Shown: one piece after another, positions 1 through 8,642 of the stretch | How the letters are laid out: every line of letters begins with the position of its first letter | How positions within the stretch are numbered: position 1 is the first letter of the stretch | Assembly: GCA_963808815.1 (NCBI GenBank) | Contig: CAWEGI010000002.1 | Coordinates: forward strand, 62,001 to 126,000 | Source: DATBLE01 sp963808815 | Lineage (GTDB): Bacteria > Actinomycetota > Thermoleophilia > Gaiellales > Gaiellaceae | Reading direction: 5' to 3' | DNA length: 64,000 nucleotides | Position numbers and translations under genes: made by a program | The notes under the pieces: generated by a model | The model's input: only the letters and a program-made list of their open reading frames with translations | Databases searched by the model: none | What the model was told of the DNA's origin: nothing

Positions 1-1106
1 CAGCCCGGGCCGAACGCGCCCGAGCCGGGCACGGGCGGCTGCGGCGCGGACGCGCCGGTGAACTCCTGGATCACGCTCAGGTTCTCCTCGACGGAGTGGA
101 TCTCGCCGCCGCTCGGCCTCGCCCGCCGAGCCGGCAGTGCAGCGTCGACCCGCTGCTCGAGCGGAACTTCGACCAGCCGAGCGAGAGGAACGAGTGCGTC
201 GACAGGTCGGTCGTGACCGGCGCGAGCAGGTCGTCGCCGATGAACGGCAGCTTCACGAGCGTTCCGAAGCTCGTCAGCTTCCCGGCGACCGCGTTCAGCA
301 CCTGCTGGTTGCGCTCGGCGCGCGCGAAATCGGTGTCGGAGGGGTCGAGCGCGTTCTTGCGGACGCGCGAGTAGATCAGCGCCCGGTGGCCGTCCATGTG
401 CTGCTTCCCCTTCGCGAAACGCCAGCCGTGCCAGCGGGCGCAGCGCTCCTCGGTCGCGATAGGGGCAGTCGAACTTGGAGACGATCGGCTTCGCGACCGT
501 GACGTCGATCCCGCCGAGCTTGTCGATCAGCTTCTCGAACTGGCTGAAGTCGACGACGGCGACGTGGTTGACCGGCAGGCCGGTGAGCTTCTTGACGGTC
601 AGCACCGCGAGCGCGCGGGCCGCCGAGCTGCATCGCCGCGTTGATCTTGCGAGTTGCCGTAGCCCGGGATCTCGACGACGAGATCGCGCGGGATCGAGAG
701 GTACGCGATGCGGTGCTTGTCGGTGTCGACGCGGACGAGCGTGATCGAGTCGCTGCGGTTGGCCGACTCGCGGCCGCTGAGCTGCGCGTGGTCGGTCCCG
801 AGCAGGAGGATGTCCGTCGCGTTGCCGCGCTGCTCGTCGAGCATCTGCTCGACGCGCGGGCTCGAGCCGCTTGTTCGCCGCGGAGACGCCGTCCCGGAAC
901 TGGAAGTAGCTCGACGAGCGCCCAGACGAGGACGAGCAGCAGGAAGAGCGCCGATCAGCACCGGGATCCACCGCAGCCAGCGGCGGTTCGGCCGGAGGTT
1001 GATGCGCGGCCGGCGGAGGCCCGGGCGCTCCGGCTGTCGCGCCGGGACCTTGCCCTTGACCCGCCCTCCCCGGTAGAGCGCGGTAGGGCTTCTCCTCCGG
1101 CGGCAT
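1..1106 (-). CDS. LytR-CpsA-Psr (LCP) family cell-wall ligase, 3' end cut off, frameshifted
   Basis: LCP proteins attach polymers such as teichoic acid or arabinogalactan to peptidoglycan from undecaprenyl-phosphate carriers at the outer membrane face. The likely start is the ATG at 1106 (MPPEEKPYR), followed by an Arg-rich cytoplasmic tail and one membrane anchor (RWIPVLIG). The LCP core is clear across frames: TDILLLGTD, SDSITLVRVD, YLSIPRDLVVEIPG, VNHVAVVDFSQFEKLIDKLG, then YSRVRKNALDPSDTDFARAE with the family's conserved arginines. Several single-base shifts interrupt it between about 130 and 1070. The C-terminal tail is rich in Pro and Gly and leaves the window before a stop. It is divergent from the glucokinase gene. 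The family is certain; the polymer substrate is unknown. Confidence 0.85.
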   Translation of the reverse strand, partial: MPPEEKPYRALPGRAGQGQGPGATAGAPGPPPAAHQPPAEPPLAAVDPGADRRSSCCSSSSGRSSSYFQFRDGVSAANKRLEPARRADARRAARQRDGHPPARDRPRAAQRPRVGQPQRLDHARPRRHRQAPHRVPLDPARSRRRDPGLRQLARSTRRCSSAARALAVLTVKKLTGLPVNHVAVVDFSQFEKLIDKLGGIDVTVAKPIVSKFDCPYRDRGALRPLARLAFREGEAAHGRPPGADLLARPQERARPLRHRFRARRAQPAGAERGRREADELRNAREAAVHRRRPARAGHDRPVDALVPLARLVEVPLEQRVDAALPARRARPSGGEIHSVEENLSVIQEFTGASAPQPPVPGSGAFGPG

Positions 1107-1154
1107 CCGGCGGCGAATGGTAGCCCCAGCGGTCGCGCGCAGAAGTGTCGGTCT

Positions 1155-1180
1155 GGGACGCCGGTAGGAGCCGGCGTCCC
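1155..1180. promoter_or_regulatory. Perfect 10-bp inverted repeat between divergent genes
   Basis: GGGACGCCGG, a 6-nt loop (TAGGAG), then CCGGCGTCCC. It lies between the start of the LCP gene (1106, minus) and the glucokinase gene (1206, plus). Since both genes point away from it, a terminator role is unlikely; an operator or a 5' leader hairpin fits better. Function not known. Confidence 0.5.
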
Positions 1181-1205
1181 GCGCGGCGATAGGGTAGCCG
1201 CGCCC

Positions 1206-2117
1206 GTGGTGCCCAACGTGATCGGCGTCGACGTCGGCGGGACGAAGATCCTCGCCGGCGTCGTCGGCCGCGACGGGACGATCTCCGCGCACCGCGAATA
1301 CCCGACGCCCGCTCGACTCGGAGGACGAGCTCCTCGACGGGCTCGAGGCCGCCGTCCGCGAGCTGCTCGACGAGACGCGTCGTCGCGGTCGGCTTCGGCA
1401 TCCCGTCGCGGATCGACCAGCGGACCGGGACGCGCGATCGGCTCGGTGAACATCCCGCTCGTCGACGTCCCGTTCCGGGACGTCATGAGCGAGCGGCTCG
1501 GGCTGCCCGGTGGCGATCGACAACGACGGGAACGCGGCGGCGATCGCGGAGTGGCGCGCCGGAGCCGGCCGCGGCGCGACCGACATGGTCATGCTCACGC
1601 TCGGCACCGGCGTCGGCGGCGGGCTGATCCTCGGCGGGCGGCCCTACCGCGGCTCGATCGGGGCCGGCGCGGAGCTCGGCCACATCGTGCTCGTCCACGA
1701 CGGCGTGCCGCTGCTCCTGCGGCGGCTACGGGCACCTCGAGTCGTACGTGTCCGGGAAGGCGGCCGACGAGCTCGCCCGCGAGGCGTTCGGCCCGGCGGC
1801 CGACGCGCACCGGCTCGTCCGGCTCGCGAACGAGGGCGACGCGCAGGCGCAACGAGCTCCTGACCGAGATCGGGCGCAAGCTCGGCTCCGGGCTCGGCAG
1901 CATCGTGAACGCGTTCGACCCGGAGCTGATCGTGGTCGGCGGCGGGTTCGCCGCGGCCGGCGAGCTGCTGCTCGCGCCCGCGCGCGAGGTGATGGAGCGC
2001 GAGGCGCTGAAGCCGATCCGCGAGGGCGTGCGCGTCGTGCGCGCCGAGCTCGGGACGTCGGCCGGGATGATCGGCGCCGCCCTCGTCGCGTTCGACGCGC
2101 CGATGCCGGCGGCCTGA
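1206..2117 (+). CDS. glcK: ROK-family glucokinase (frameshifted reading)
   Basis: This kinase phosphorylates glucose to glucose-6-phosphate in the cytoplasm. GTG start at 1206 (a second GTG follows at 1209). The N-terminal ATP-binding loop is VIGVDVGGTKILAGVV; the middle holds IDNDGNAAAIAEW with the catalytic Asp region and LTLGTGVGGGLI; the C-terminus holds DPELIVVGGGFAAAGELL. Reading across a frameshift near 1710 gives CSCGGYGHLE, the ROK zinc motif (CxCGxxGCxE) with His in place of the third Cys. At least three frameshifts (about 1310-1390, 1510, 1710-1850) split it. Its stop TGA shares one base with the rsmI ATG. ROK sugar kinase is certain; glucose as substrate is the family default. Confidence 0.88.
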   Translation: MVPNVIGVDVGGTKILAGVVGRDGTISAHREYPTPARLGGRAPRRARGRRPRAARRDASSRSASASRRGSTSGPGRAIGSVNIPLVDVPFRDVMSERLGLPGGDRQRRERGGDRGVARRSRPRRDRHGHAHARHRRRRRADPRRAALPRLDRGRRGARPHRARPRRRAAAPAAATGTSSRTCPGRRPTSSPARRSARRPTRTGSSGSRTRATRRRNELLTEIGRKLGSGLGSIVNAFDPELIVVGGGFAAAGELLLAPAREVMEREALKPIREGVRVVRAELGTSAGMIGAALVAFDAPMPAA

Positions 2118-2927
2118 TGCCGCTCGCGGTCTGCGCGACGCCGATCGGCAACCTCGAGGACGTCACGCTGCGCGTGCTGCGCGAGCTCGCCGAGGCCGAC
2201 CTCGTCCTCTGCGAGGACACGCGGCGCACGCGGATCCTCCTCGACCGCCACGGCGTCTCGGCGCGGCTGCTCAGCTACCACGAGCACAACGAGGCGGCGC
2301 GCACGGCCGAGGTGCTCCCGCAGCTCTGGCGGGAGCGAGGGTCGCGCTCGTCAGCGACGCCGGCCTGCCCGGGCGTCAACGACCCGGGCGCGCGGCTGGT
2401 CGCGGCCGCGCTCGAGGCGGGAGTGCCGGTCACCGTGCTGCCCGGGCGCGTCCGCGGTCGAGACGGCGCTCGTCGCGAGCGGCTTCGCGGCCGAGCGGTA
2501 CCAGTTCCTCGGCTACCTGCCGCGCGGGGAGGCTGCGCTGGCGGCGCTCTGGGACGAGCTCGCGCGGTGGCCGTGGCCGGCGGTCGCGTTCGAGTCGCCG
2601 CGGCGGCTGCCGGCGACGCTGGCTCACTCGCCGCGGCGCTCGCCCGAGCGGCCGGTCGCGGTCTGCCGCGAGCTGACCAAGCAGTTCGAGGAGGTCGTGC
2701 GCGGCCCGGCGGCGGACGTCGCCGACCGGTTCTCGGAGCCGCCGAAAGGTGAGATCACCGCTCGTGCTCGGGCCGGCGGCGGTCGTCGGTCGCGGACGAC
2801 GAGCGCGGCCGCTCGCGGCCGTCGCCGAGCTCGTCGCCGCCGGGCGTCGCCGCGCCGGCAGGCGGCCGATCTCGTCGCCCGGCTGACCGGCGTGCGCCGG
2901 AACGCGCTCTACCGGCGCTCTCTGTGA
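2117..2927 (+). CDS. rsmI: 16S rRNA (cytidine-2'-O)-methyltransferase RsmI (frameshifted)
   Basis: RsmI methylates the ribose of C1402 in 16S rRNA with S-adenosylmethionine, tuning the ribosomal P site. The N-terminus is diagnostic: CATPIGNLEDVTLRVLREL, then LVLCEDTRRTRILLDRHGV and YHEHNEAARTAEVLPQL. After a shift near 2335 the SDAG-PGVNDPGARLVAAALEAG region follows. The end, GVRRNALYRRSL, closes at 2927. Frameshifts near 2335, 2450 and 2690 break the reading. The ATG at 2117 overlaps the glucokinase stop. An inverted repeat follows at once. Confidence 0.9.
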
Positions 2928-2930
2928 CAG

Positions 2931-2948
2931 AAAGCTGTAACCAGCTTT
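2931..2948. promoter_or_regulatory. Inverted repeat overlapping the -35 of the M23 gene
   Basis: AAAGCTG-TAAC-CAGCTTT, 7-bp perfect arms, 4 nt after the rsmI stop. Its right arm shares TT with the TTGACA at 2947-2952. It could be an operator for the downstream promoter or a short terminator for rsmI; the missing T tract favours an operator. Confidence 0.45.
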
Positions 2949-2977
2949 GACAACGGCAAGGAGCCGCTCCCTACCAT
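2947..2977 (+). promoter_or_regulatory. Promoter, TTGACA / TACCAT, leaderless M23 transcript
   Basis: A consensus -35 TTGACA (2947-2952) and a -10 TACCAT (2972-2977), 19 bp apart, with the ATG at 2985 only 7 nt after the -10. This supports ATG 2985 over the upstream ATG at 2976, which overlaps the -10. Confidence 0.6.
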
Positions 2978-2984
2978 GGATCGC

Positions 2985-4260
2985 ATGTTGTCTCGCACTG
3001 CGAACGACGTTGCCGCCGCGGCCTCGCTGTTCCTGGTGCTCGCACCCGCCGCGCGGGCGCGTGGACCTGGCCGGCGTCGGGCCCGGTGCTCGCGGCGTTC
3101 CAGCTCGGAAACGACCCGTACGCCGGCGGGCAGCACCGCGGCATCGACGTCGGCGGCGACAGCCGGCGCGCCGGTCGTCGCGCCGCGGCGGCGGAACGGT
3201 CTCGTTCGCCGGCTCGGTGCCGACGAACGGCCTGAGCGTCGACGATCGAGACGCGGACGGGTACTCCGTCACGCTCGTCCACCTCGGCTCGATCGCCGTC
3301 ACGCGCGGCGCCCAGGTCGCCGAAGGGCAGCCGCGTCGGCGACCATCGGCCCGACGCGGCGACGGCCGAGCAGCGAGCCCCGTATGTCTTCCTCGGCGTC
3401 CGCGTCAGCACCGATCCGAACGGCTACCTCGATCCGCTGGCGCTTCCTCCCTGCCGCGCCGGCGCCAGACCCGCCGCGCCAGCCTGCGCCTGCGCCCGCT
3501 CCAGCCGACCGCGCTCCGCCCGCTCCGAAGCCATCGCCGCCGGCCGCCGCCACGCCGGCGCCCGCAGCCGCGCCGGCGCCGCCGTCACGGCTCCGGCGCC
3601 GCGAGCCCGCAGCCGGTACCGGCCGCCGGCCGGACCCGGTTCCGGTGGACCCGCGCCGACGCCGAGCAGCCACGCCGCCGAGCCGGTCAGGCGATCGGCC
3701 CGTCCAGGCGCGAGCCGATGCCGACGCGCCTCGGCTGACATCGCGGGCCGCCCGCCGTCGAGCTCTGTCGCCGGTCCGTCACGCGCTCCGGACCGTGCCG
3801 ATCCGCAGCGTGCCCACGCGCGCGCGCCGCGAGAGTGGAGCGGTCGGCTCGCCGCGGGCTCACGCCGGTCGCCCGCGGCCGCTCGCACCGGTCGGCGCAT
3901 GCGCGGCGGCGCGGCTCCGGCAGCGCGCCCGCCGCTCCGACGCGCCGGCCTGTCGGGCCCCGGCCGACACGGCCGCCGCGTACGGCGCAGCCGATCGCCG
4001 CCGGTGCCCTGCGCGCGTCCGCGCCGAGGCCGATGCTCGCCCCGCGGACCGGGCGCTCCGCCGACGCGCGGCCGACGATCCGCGGAACGCCGCACGTCGG
4101 AATCCCTGCGACGATCGCTCTCTGGCTGCCGGCCGCTGTCTCTGCCGTGCTCGGGGCCGCGCTCGCGGTCGTCGTCCGCCGGCGCCGGCCGCCGGGCCTG
4201 GCCGTCGGGGCCAACCGCGAGCCGCGCGCCTATCATTTCTGGAGATGCGCTTCTACCTGA
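2985..4260 (+). CDS. Secreted M23-family peptidase-like protein with Pro/Ala/Arg-rich tail (frameshifted)
   Basis: M23 (LytM-type) peptidases cut peptide cross-links of peptidoglycan outside the membrane. A signal peptide (MLSRTANDVAAAASLFLVLA) precedes WPASGPVLAAFQLGNDPYAGG, then QHRGIDVGG (first metal-ligand motif HxxxD), APVVAPAAGTVSFAG and YSVTLVHLGSIAVTRGAQV. The usual HxH third motif seems absent: the matching stretch reads PYVFLGVRVSTDPNGYLDP. A long low-complexity region follows (about 3430-4080), then one hydrophobic segment (ALWLPAAVSAVLGAALAVVV) and a basic end. The reading shifts frame several times, so the stop at 4260, overlapping metG by 16 bp, is a best guess. Without HxH it may be a non-catalytic LytM-type activator. 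Confidence 0.7.
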
Positions 4261-5761
4261 CCACACCGATCTACTACGTGAACTCGACCCCGCACATCGG
4301 GCACGCGTACACGACCATCGCCGCGGACATCGTCGTCCGGCATCACCGCCAGCGCGGCGACGAGACCTGCTTCCTGACGGGCGTGGACGAGCATGCGGAC
4401 AAGGTCGCGCGCGTCGCAGCGGAGCAGGGGCTGAGCCCCGGGCGTACACGGACCAGATCGTCAGCGCCTGGCAGGAGGTGCCCCGGCGGGTGAACGCGAC
4501 GAACGACTTCTTCATCCGAACCAGCGATGAGGGACACAAGGCGTTCGTCCAGGACTTCCTCCCGCGCATCCGCGACAACGGACACGACGACATCTACCAG
4601 GACGTCTACGCCGGCCTCTACTGCTTCGGGTGCGAGGCGTTCAAGACCGAGGACGAGCTCGTCGACGGCAAGTGCCCGGACCACGGCACCGTGCCGGAGT
4701 GGATCGAGGAGCGGAACTGGTTCTTCCGCCTGTCCGCCTACCAGGATGCGCTGCTCGCGATCTACGACGAGCAGCCCGGACTTCGTGCTGCCGCAGTTCC
4801 GCTACAACGAGGCGCGCAGCTTCATCGAGGGCGGTCTGCGCGACTTCTCGATCAGCCGCGCGACCCAGACCTGGGGGGTGCCGATCCCGTGGGATCCCGA
4901 GCAGGTCGCCTACGTCTGGGCCGACGCGCTCGTCAACTACCTGAGCGCGCTCCACTACGCGCCGGGCGAGGACCTCGAGCGGTTCTGGCCCGCGGTCGCA
5001 CTTCCTCGGCAAGGACATCCTCCGCTTCCACTGCGTCTACTGGCCGGCGCTGCTGCTCGCGGCCGGCTACGAGCGCGCCGCGGCAGCTGTTCGTGCACGG
5101 CTACCTGAACATCGACCAGCAGAAGATCTCGAAGTCGCTCGGGCAACGCGATCGACCCGCTCGACCTGATCGACGTCTACGGCGCCGACGCCGTCCGCTT
5201 CTGGTGTGCGAGACAGGTGACGTTCGGCCAGGACGGCAACGTCTCGCTCGACAGCTTCGGCGAGCGCTACGAGACCGAGCTCGCGAACGACCTCGGCAAC
5301 CTCGTCTCGCGGACGACGGCGATGATCGCGCGCTACCGCGACGGCCGGCTCGCGCGGTCGCCCGGCCCGGGCGCCTTCGACGCGGCCGCCCTGCGCGAGG
5401 CGGTCGTCGAGCAGCTTCGACCGCTACGACATCACCGGCGCGCTCGACGTCGATCTGGCAGGCGGTTCGTGCGCTCAACCAGCACGTCGAGACGACGGCG
5501 CCGTGGAACCTGGCCAAGGACGAGGCAAGGCGGCCGAGCTGGACACCGTGCTCTACGACCTCGCCGACGGGATCGTCGCCGTCGCCGTCGCGCTCGCGCC
5601 GTATCTGCCGGAGACCGCGCCGCGGATCCTGGAGGCGCTTCGTCAGCCGGACGACCTGTCGCTCGACCGGGTCGCGCGCCGGGGTGGCCGAGGCGGTCGA
5701 GGGGATCGAGCCCGCTGCGCCGCTCTTCCCGCGCGTCGACGCGCCGGCGCCGGCGGCGTGA
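4245..5761 (+). CDS. metG: Methionyl-tRNA synthetase (frameshifted)
   Basis: MetG charges tRNA-Met in the cytoplasm. Signatures in order: MRFYLTTPIYYVNSTPHIGHAYTT with HIGH, FLTGVDEHADKVA, FIRTSDEGHKAFVQDF, a zinc-type knuckle in YCFGCEAFKTEDELVDGKC then PDHG, WIEERNWFFRLSAYQ, SRATQTWGVPIPWD, YVWADALVNYLSAL, and QQKISKSLG at about 5118-5145. The end AAPLFPRVDAPAPAA stops at 5761 with no C-terminal dimer domain, as in shorter actinobacterial forms. A hexamer TATCAT ends 8 nt before the ATG, with GGAG between. Frameshifts near 4440, 4780, 5000, 5080, 5145, 5205 and 5410-5525 split it. It starts a metG-tatD-rsmA-ispE run. Confidence 0.93.
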
Positions 5762-6504
5762 TCGACACCCACGCGCACCTCGACGCGCTCGACGATCCTG
5801 ACGCGGCGGTGTGCCCGCGCGCTCGAGGCGGGCGTCGGCCGCATCCTCACCGTCGGCACGACGGTCGACGGCTGCCGGACCGCGCTCGACCTCGCCGATC
5901 GCCACGAGGGCGTCTACGCCATCCTCGGGCTCCACCCGCACGAGGCAGGCGCCGGTCGCCGTCGACGCCGTCGACCAGCTTGACGGAGCTTCTGGATCAC
6001 CCGCGCGCGGTCGCCGTCGGCGAGACCGGCCTCGACTACTTCCGCGACTACGCGCCGCGCGACGACCAGCGGAGGCTGTTTCGAGCGCCTGCTCAGCTGT
6101 CGCCGCCGACACGGGGAAGCCGGTCGTCGTCCACACTCGGGCGGCCGACGAGGACACGCTCGCCGCGCTCGACGGCTTCGCAGGCACGGTCGTCCTCCAC
6201 TGCTTCTCGTCCACCGAGTCTGCTGCCGGCGGCGCTCGACCGCGGGTACTACGTCTCGTTCGCGGGGAACGTCGACCTACCCGAAGGCGGCCGACCTGCG
6301 CACGGCGGCCGCCCGGATCCCGGCCGACCGGATCCTGGCCGAGACAGACGCGCCCGTACCTCGCGCCGCAGCCCGTCCGCGGCCGGCCGAACGAGCCCGC
6401 GAACGTTGTTCACACCCTCGCCGCGCTCGCCGAGGCGCGCGGGCAGGAGCAGCCGCGCTCGAGCGCGATCGAGAGAACGCGCCGCCGCCTTCAGCCTGCC
6501 GTGA
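5758..6504 (+). CDS. tatD: TatD-family metal-dependent DNase (frameshifted)
   Basis: TatD proteins are TIM-barrel metal-dependent 3'-5' exonucleases/DNases; the gene beside metG is classically called ycfH or tatD. GTG start at 5758 overlaps the metG TGA. Motifs: IDTHAHLDALDD (metal-binding HxH), AVGETGLDYFRDYAPRDDQ (conserved Glu), KPVVVHTRAADEDTLAAL, VVLHCFSST, YYVSFAGNVD, and the C-terminal APQPVRGRPNEPANVVHTLA. At least six single-base shifts break the reading; where checked (near 6080, for example) one extra base restores the family sequence. The stop TGA is the first triplet of the 81-bp repeat. Confidence 0.88.
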   Translation: MIDTHAHLDALDDPDAAVCPRARGGRRPHPHRRHDGRRLPDRARPRRSPRGRLRHPRAPPARGRRRSPSTPSTSLTELLDHPRAVAVGETGLDYFRDYAPRDDQRRLFRAPAQLSPPTRGSRSSSTLGRPTRTRSPRSTASQARSSSTASRPPSLLPAALDRGYYVSFAGNVDLPEGGRPAHGGRPDPGRPDPGRDRRARTSRRSPSAAGRTSPRTLFTPSPRSPRRAGRSSRARARSRERAAAFSLP

Positions 6505-6582
6505 GAGACGAAGCCGAGTACAGAGGCGACAGCGAAGCTGACGGCCCTGGTGCGAGGCGAAGTCGTGACGCCGGAAGCGTCA
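6501..6582 (+). repeat. Stop/start-junction repeat, copy 1
   Basis: From the tatD stop, 81 bp (6502-6582) match 19207-19287 at 73 of 81 positions by my count, with only 2 differences in the first 59. The 3' end forms a hairpin: TGACGC (6566-6571), loop CGGAA, GCGTCA (6577-6582). The copy at 19.2 kb keeps this stem with a paired A-T to C-G change. It uses codons rare elsewhere here (AGA, CGA, AGT), unlike its neighbours. Confidence 0.8.
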
Positions 6583-7345
6583 GCATCACGCCGCGCAAGG
6601 AGCTCGGCCAGCACTTCCTCGTCGACGAGAACATCCTCGGGGTCGATCGGCCGTCTCGCGAAGCTCGGTTCGGACGACGTCGTGCTGGAGATCGGCCCAG
6701 GGCTGGGGGTGCTCACGCGCTACCTGGCGTCGCGTGTTGCGTTCGTCCACGCCGTCGAGATCGACCGATCCCTCCTTCCGCACCTGCCGGAGCTTCCGAA
6801 CGTCCGGATCGAGATCGGCGACGCGCTCAGGCTCGACCTCGCGAGCCTCGATCCGCCGCCGGGCAAGCTCGTCGCGAACCTGCCGTACAACATCGCGACG
6901 CCGATCGTCGTCGAGAGCCTCGACGGCCTGCCTGTCGGTCGAGAGCTGGTGCGTGATGGTCCAGCGCGAGGTCGCTGACCGCTTCTTCGCGTCCCCGGGG
7001 ACGAAGGCCTACGGCGCCGTCTCGGTCCTCGTGCAGCTCGCGGCCGAGCGAACGGGCTTCCATCCCGTGGCGCGGACGGTGTTCAGGCCGCAGCCGAACG
7101 TCGACTCCGCGCTCGTCGCCTTCCGCCGCCGCGAGCTCCCCGAGCGCTTCCGATCGGTCAAGCGCGTGGTCGAGGCCGCCTTCGCCCACCGGCGCAAGAC
7201 GTTGCCCAACTCGCTCGAGCTGGCCGGCGTCGCCGATCGTCCACGCGCGGTCGAGGCCCTCGCCCGGCTTGGCCGCTCGCCCTCGACCCGTGCCGAGGCC
7301 CTCGCGCCGCCCGAGTTCGTCGAGCTCGAACGGCTGCTCGCGTGA
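6501..7345 (+). CDS. rsmA: 16S rRNA dimethyladenosine transferase RsmA/KsgA (frameshifted)
   Basis: RsmA dimethylates two adjacent adenines near the 3' end of 16S rRNA during 30S maturation. The core begins ITPRKELGQHFLVDENILG, then DDVVLEIGPGLGVLTRYLA (SAM motif I), VHAVEIDRSLLPHL, KLVANLPYNIATPIV (NLPY catalytic motif) and VQREVADRFFASPGTKAYG. The C-terminal helical domain ends in EFVELERLLA. No ATG/GTG/TTG lies in frame between the stop of tatD and the core except GTG 6501, which overlaps that stop (GTGA). It gives a 28-residue leader (MRDEAEYRGDSEADGPGARR...) encoded by the repeat. Frameshifts near 6650 and 6935. Function certain, start less so. Confidence 0.9.
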
Positions 7346-8143
7346 GCGAACGGCTCGCCTACGCGAAGATCAACCTCGCGCTGGTCGTCGGCCCGACTCG
7401 TCCGGACGGCAAGCACGAGGTGACGACCGTGCTCCAGCGGATCGGCCTCGCCGACCGGATCCGGCTCGAGCGCAGCGGCCGGTCTCGTCGTCGAGGGGTT
7501 CGAGGACGACACGCTCGTCCGCCGCGCGCTCGAGCTGATCGCGGGCGAGGCCGGGGTCGAGCCGTACTGGCGGGCCGTCATCGACAAGCAGATCCCGGTC
7601 GCCGCCGGCCTCGGCGGCGGCAGCTCGGACGCCGCCGCCGCGCTCGAGCTCGCGAACGAGGCGCTCGGGCGGCCCGTGGCGGACGCCCGCCTCCACCAGC
7701 TCGCCGCCGACCTCGGCGCCGACGTTCCCTTCTTCCTGGCGCGGGGCCCCCAGCTCGGCGAAGGAGACGGAACCGTCCTGACGGCACTCGAGCTCCCCCA
7801 GGCGTTCACCGTGCTCGTGCTCCTCCCCGAGGCCGAATCGAAAGCCTCCACAGGCGACGTCTACGCCGAGTTCGACGCCCGCGGCGGGTCGGCCGGCTAC
7901 GAGGGGCGACGGAGCCGGCTGCTGGAGGCGCTCGCGGCCGGAAACCTCGCCGGCCTGCCGCCGAACGACCTCGCTCAGTCCCCGCACGCGGAGGAGCTGC
8001 GCCGGCTCGGCGCCTTCCGGGCCGACGTCAGCGGGGCCGGGCCGGCCGTCTACGGGCTGTTCGCAGACGTGTCGTCCGCCGAGGCCGCGAAGCGCCAGAT
8101 TGAGGGGCTCGGGCGCGTCTGGATCGGGCCGCCAGCGTGGTAG
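7342..8143 (+). CDS. ispE: 4-diphosphocytidyl-2-C-methyl-D-erythritol kinase
   Basis: IspE is the GHMP kinase of the non-mevalonate (MEP) isoprenoid pathway. GTG start at 7342 overlaps the rsmA stop (GTGA). Motifs: LAYAKINLALVVGPTRPDGKHEV (conserved Lys and His), the ATP loop IPVAAGLGGGSSDAAAALEL, the ADLGADVPFFL segment and the C-terminal GAFRADVSGAGPAVYGLF. One frameshift near 7485. The rsmA-ispE pairing is common in actinobacteria. The stop TAG at 8141 is also the start of the -10 hexamer of the next gene. Confidence 0.94.
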
Positions 8144-8152
8144 GTTGGGCGC

Positions 8153-8541
8153 GTGAGCGACACTCAAGCCGAGACTCGAGCCGAGCCGCGTTCGGAGCAC
8201 GGTCGGTGGTTGCACGCGCGGCGCCTGAAGATCGCGCTCGGCGATCGCCGTGCTCGAGGGAATCTTCGTCGCTTTTGCCAACGATTTCTCCCAGTGGACG
8301 GTGATCATCATCTCGATTCCGATCATCGCCTTCTACCTTCTTCGCGGGCAGGACGCTGGATTCCGACACGGGCCGCCAGCTGTCCTGGATCGCCGCCGCC
8401 TCGCAGGCGTTCACGGTGATCCTCTGCGTGGTCGCGAAGCTGATCGGCAAGACGTCCCTGATCGTCGTCGGCATCTTCGCGGTGGTCGCTGTCATCCTGC
8501 TGTTCGGCGAGAAGCCGAAGAAGTCCGCAGGCAAGAGCTGA
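8153..8541 (+). CDS. Small membrane protein, three predicted TM segments
   Basis: About 128 residues once a frameshift near 8243 is bridged: VSDTQAETRAEPRSEHGRWL, basic HARRLKIAL, then hydrophobic AIAVLEGIFVAFAND, WTVIIISIPIIAFYLL, and LSWIAAASQAFTVILCVVA with SLIVVGIFAVVAVILLFG, closing in the basic EKPKKSAGKS. I do not recognise a named family. The GTG start sits exactly 6 nt after a -10 hexamer TAGGTT (8141-8146), suggesting a leaderless mRNA. A second frame break near 8345 is likely. Confidence 0.7.
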
Positions 8542-8557
8542 GGCACAATCGAATTGG

Positions 8558-8631
8558 TGGGGCGTAGCCAAGTGGTAAGGCAGCGGGTTTTGGTCCCGCG
8601 ATCCCAGGTTCGAATCCTGGCGCCCCAGCCA
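8558..8631 (+). tRNA. tRNA-Gln (anticodon TTG), CCA encoded
   Basis: 74 nt. Acceptor arms TGGGGCG and CGCCCCA pair fully, followed by discriminator G and an encoded CCA. The anticodon stem-loop is GCGGG-TTTTGGT-CCCGC with TTG as anticodon; the T arm contains GGTTCGAATCC. A UUG anticodon reads CAA (and CAG by wobble), so it decodes glutamine. The D arm holds the usual AGTGGTAAGGC. It lies between the small membrane protein and glmU. Confidence 0.97.
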
Positions 8632-8642
8632 TCGCCGCTCCC

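Noticed and set aside
6395..6415. GAAC...GTTC near the end of tatD as a LexA box
   Set aside because: Arms are only 3 nt apart instead of 4, and it lies inside the coding region with no promoter.
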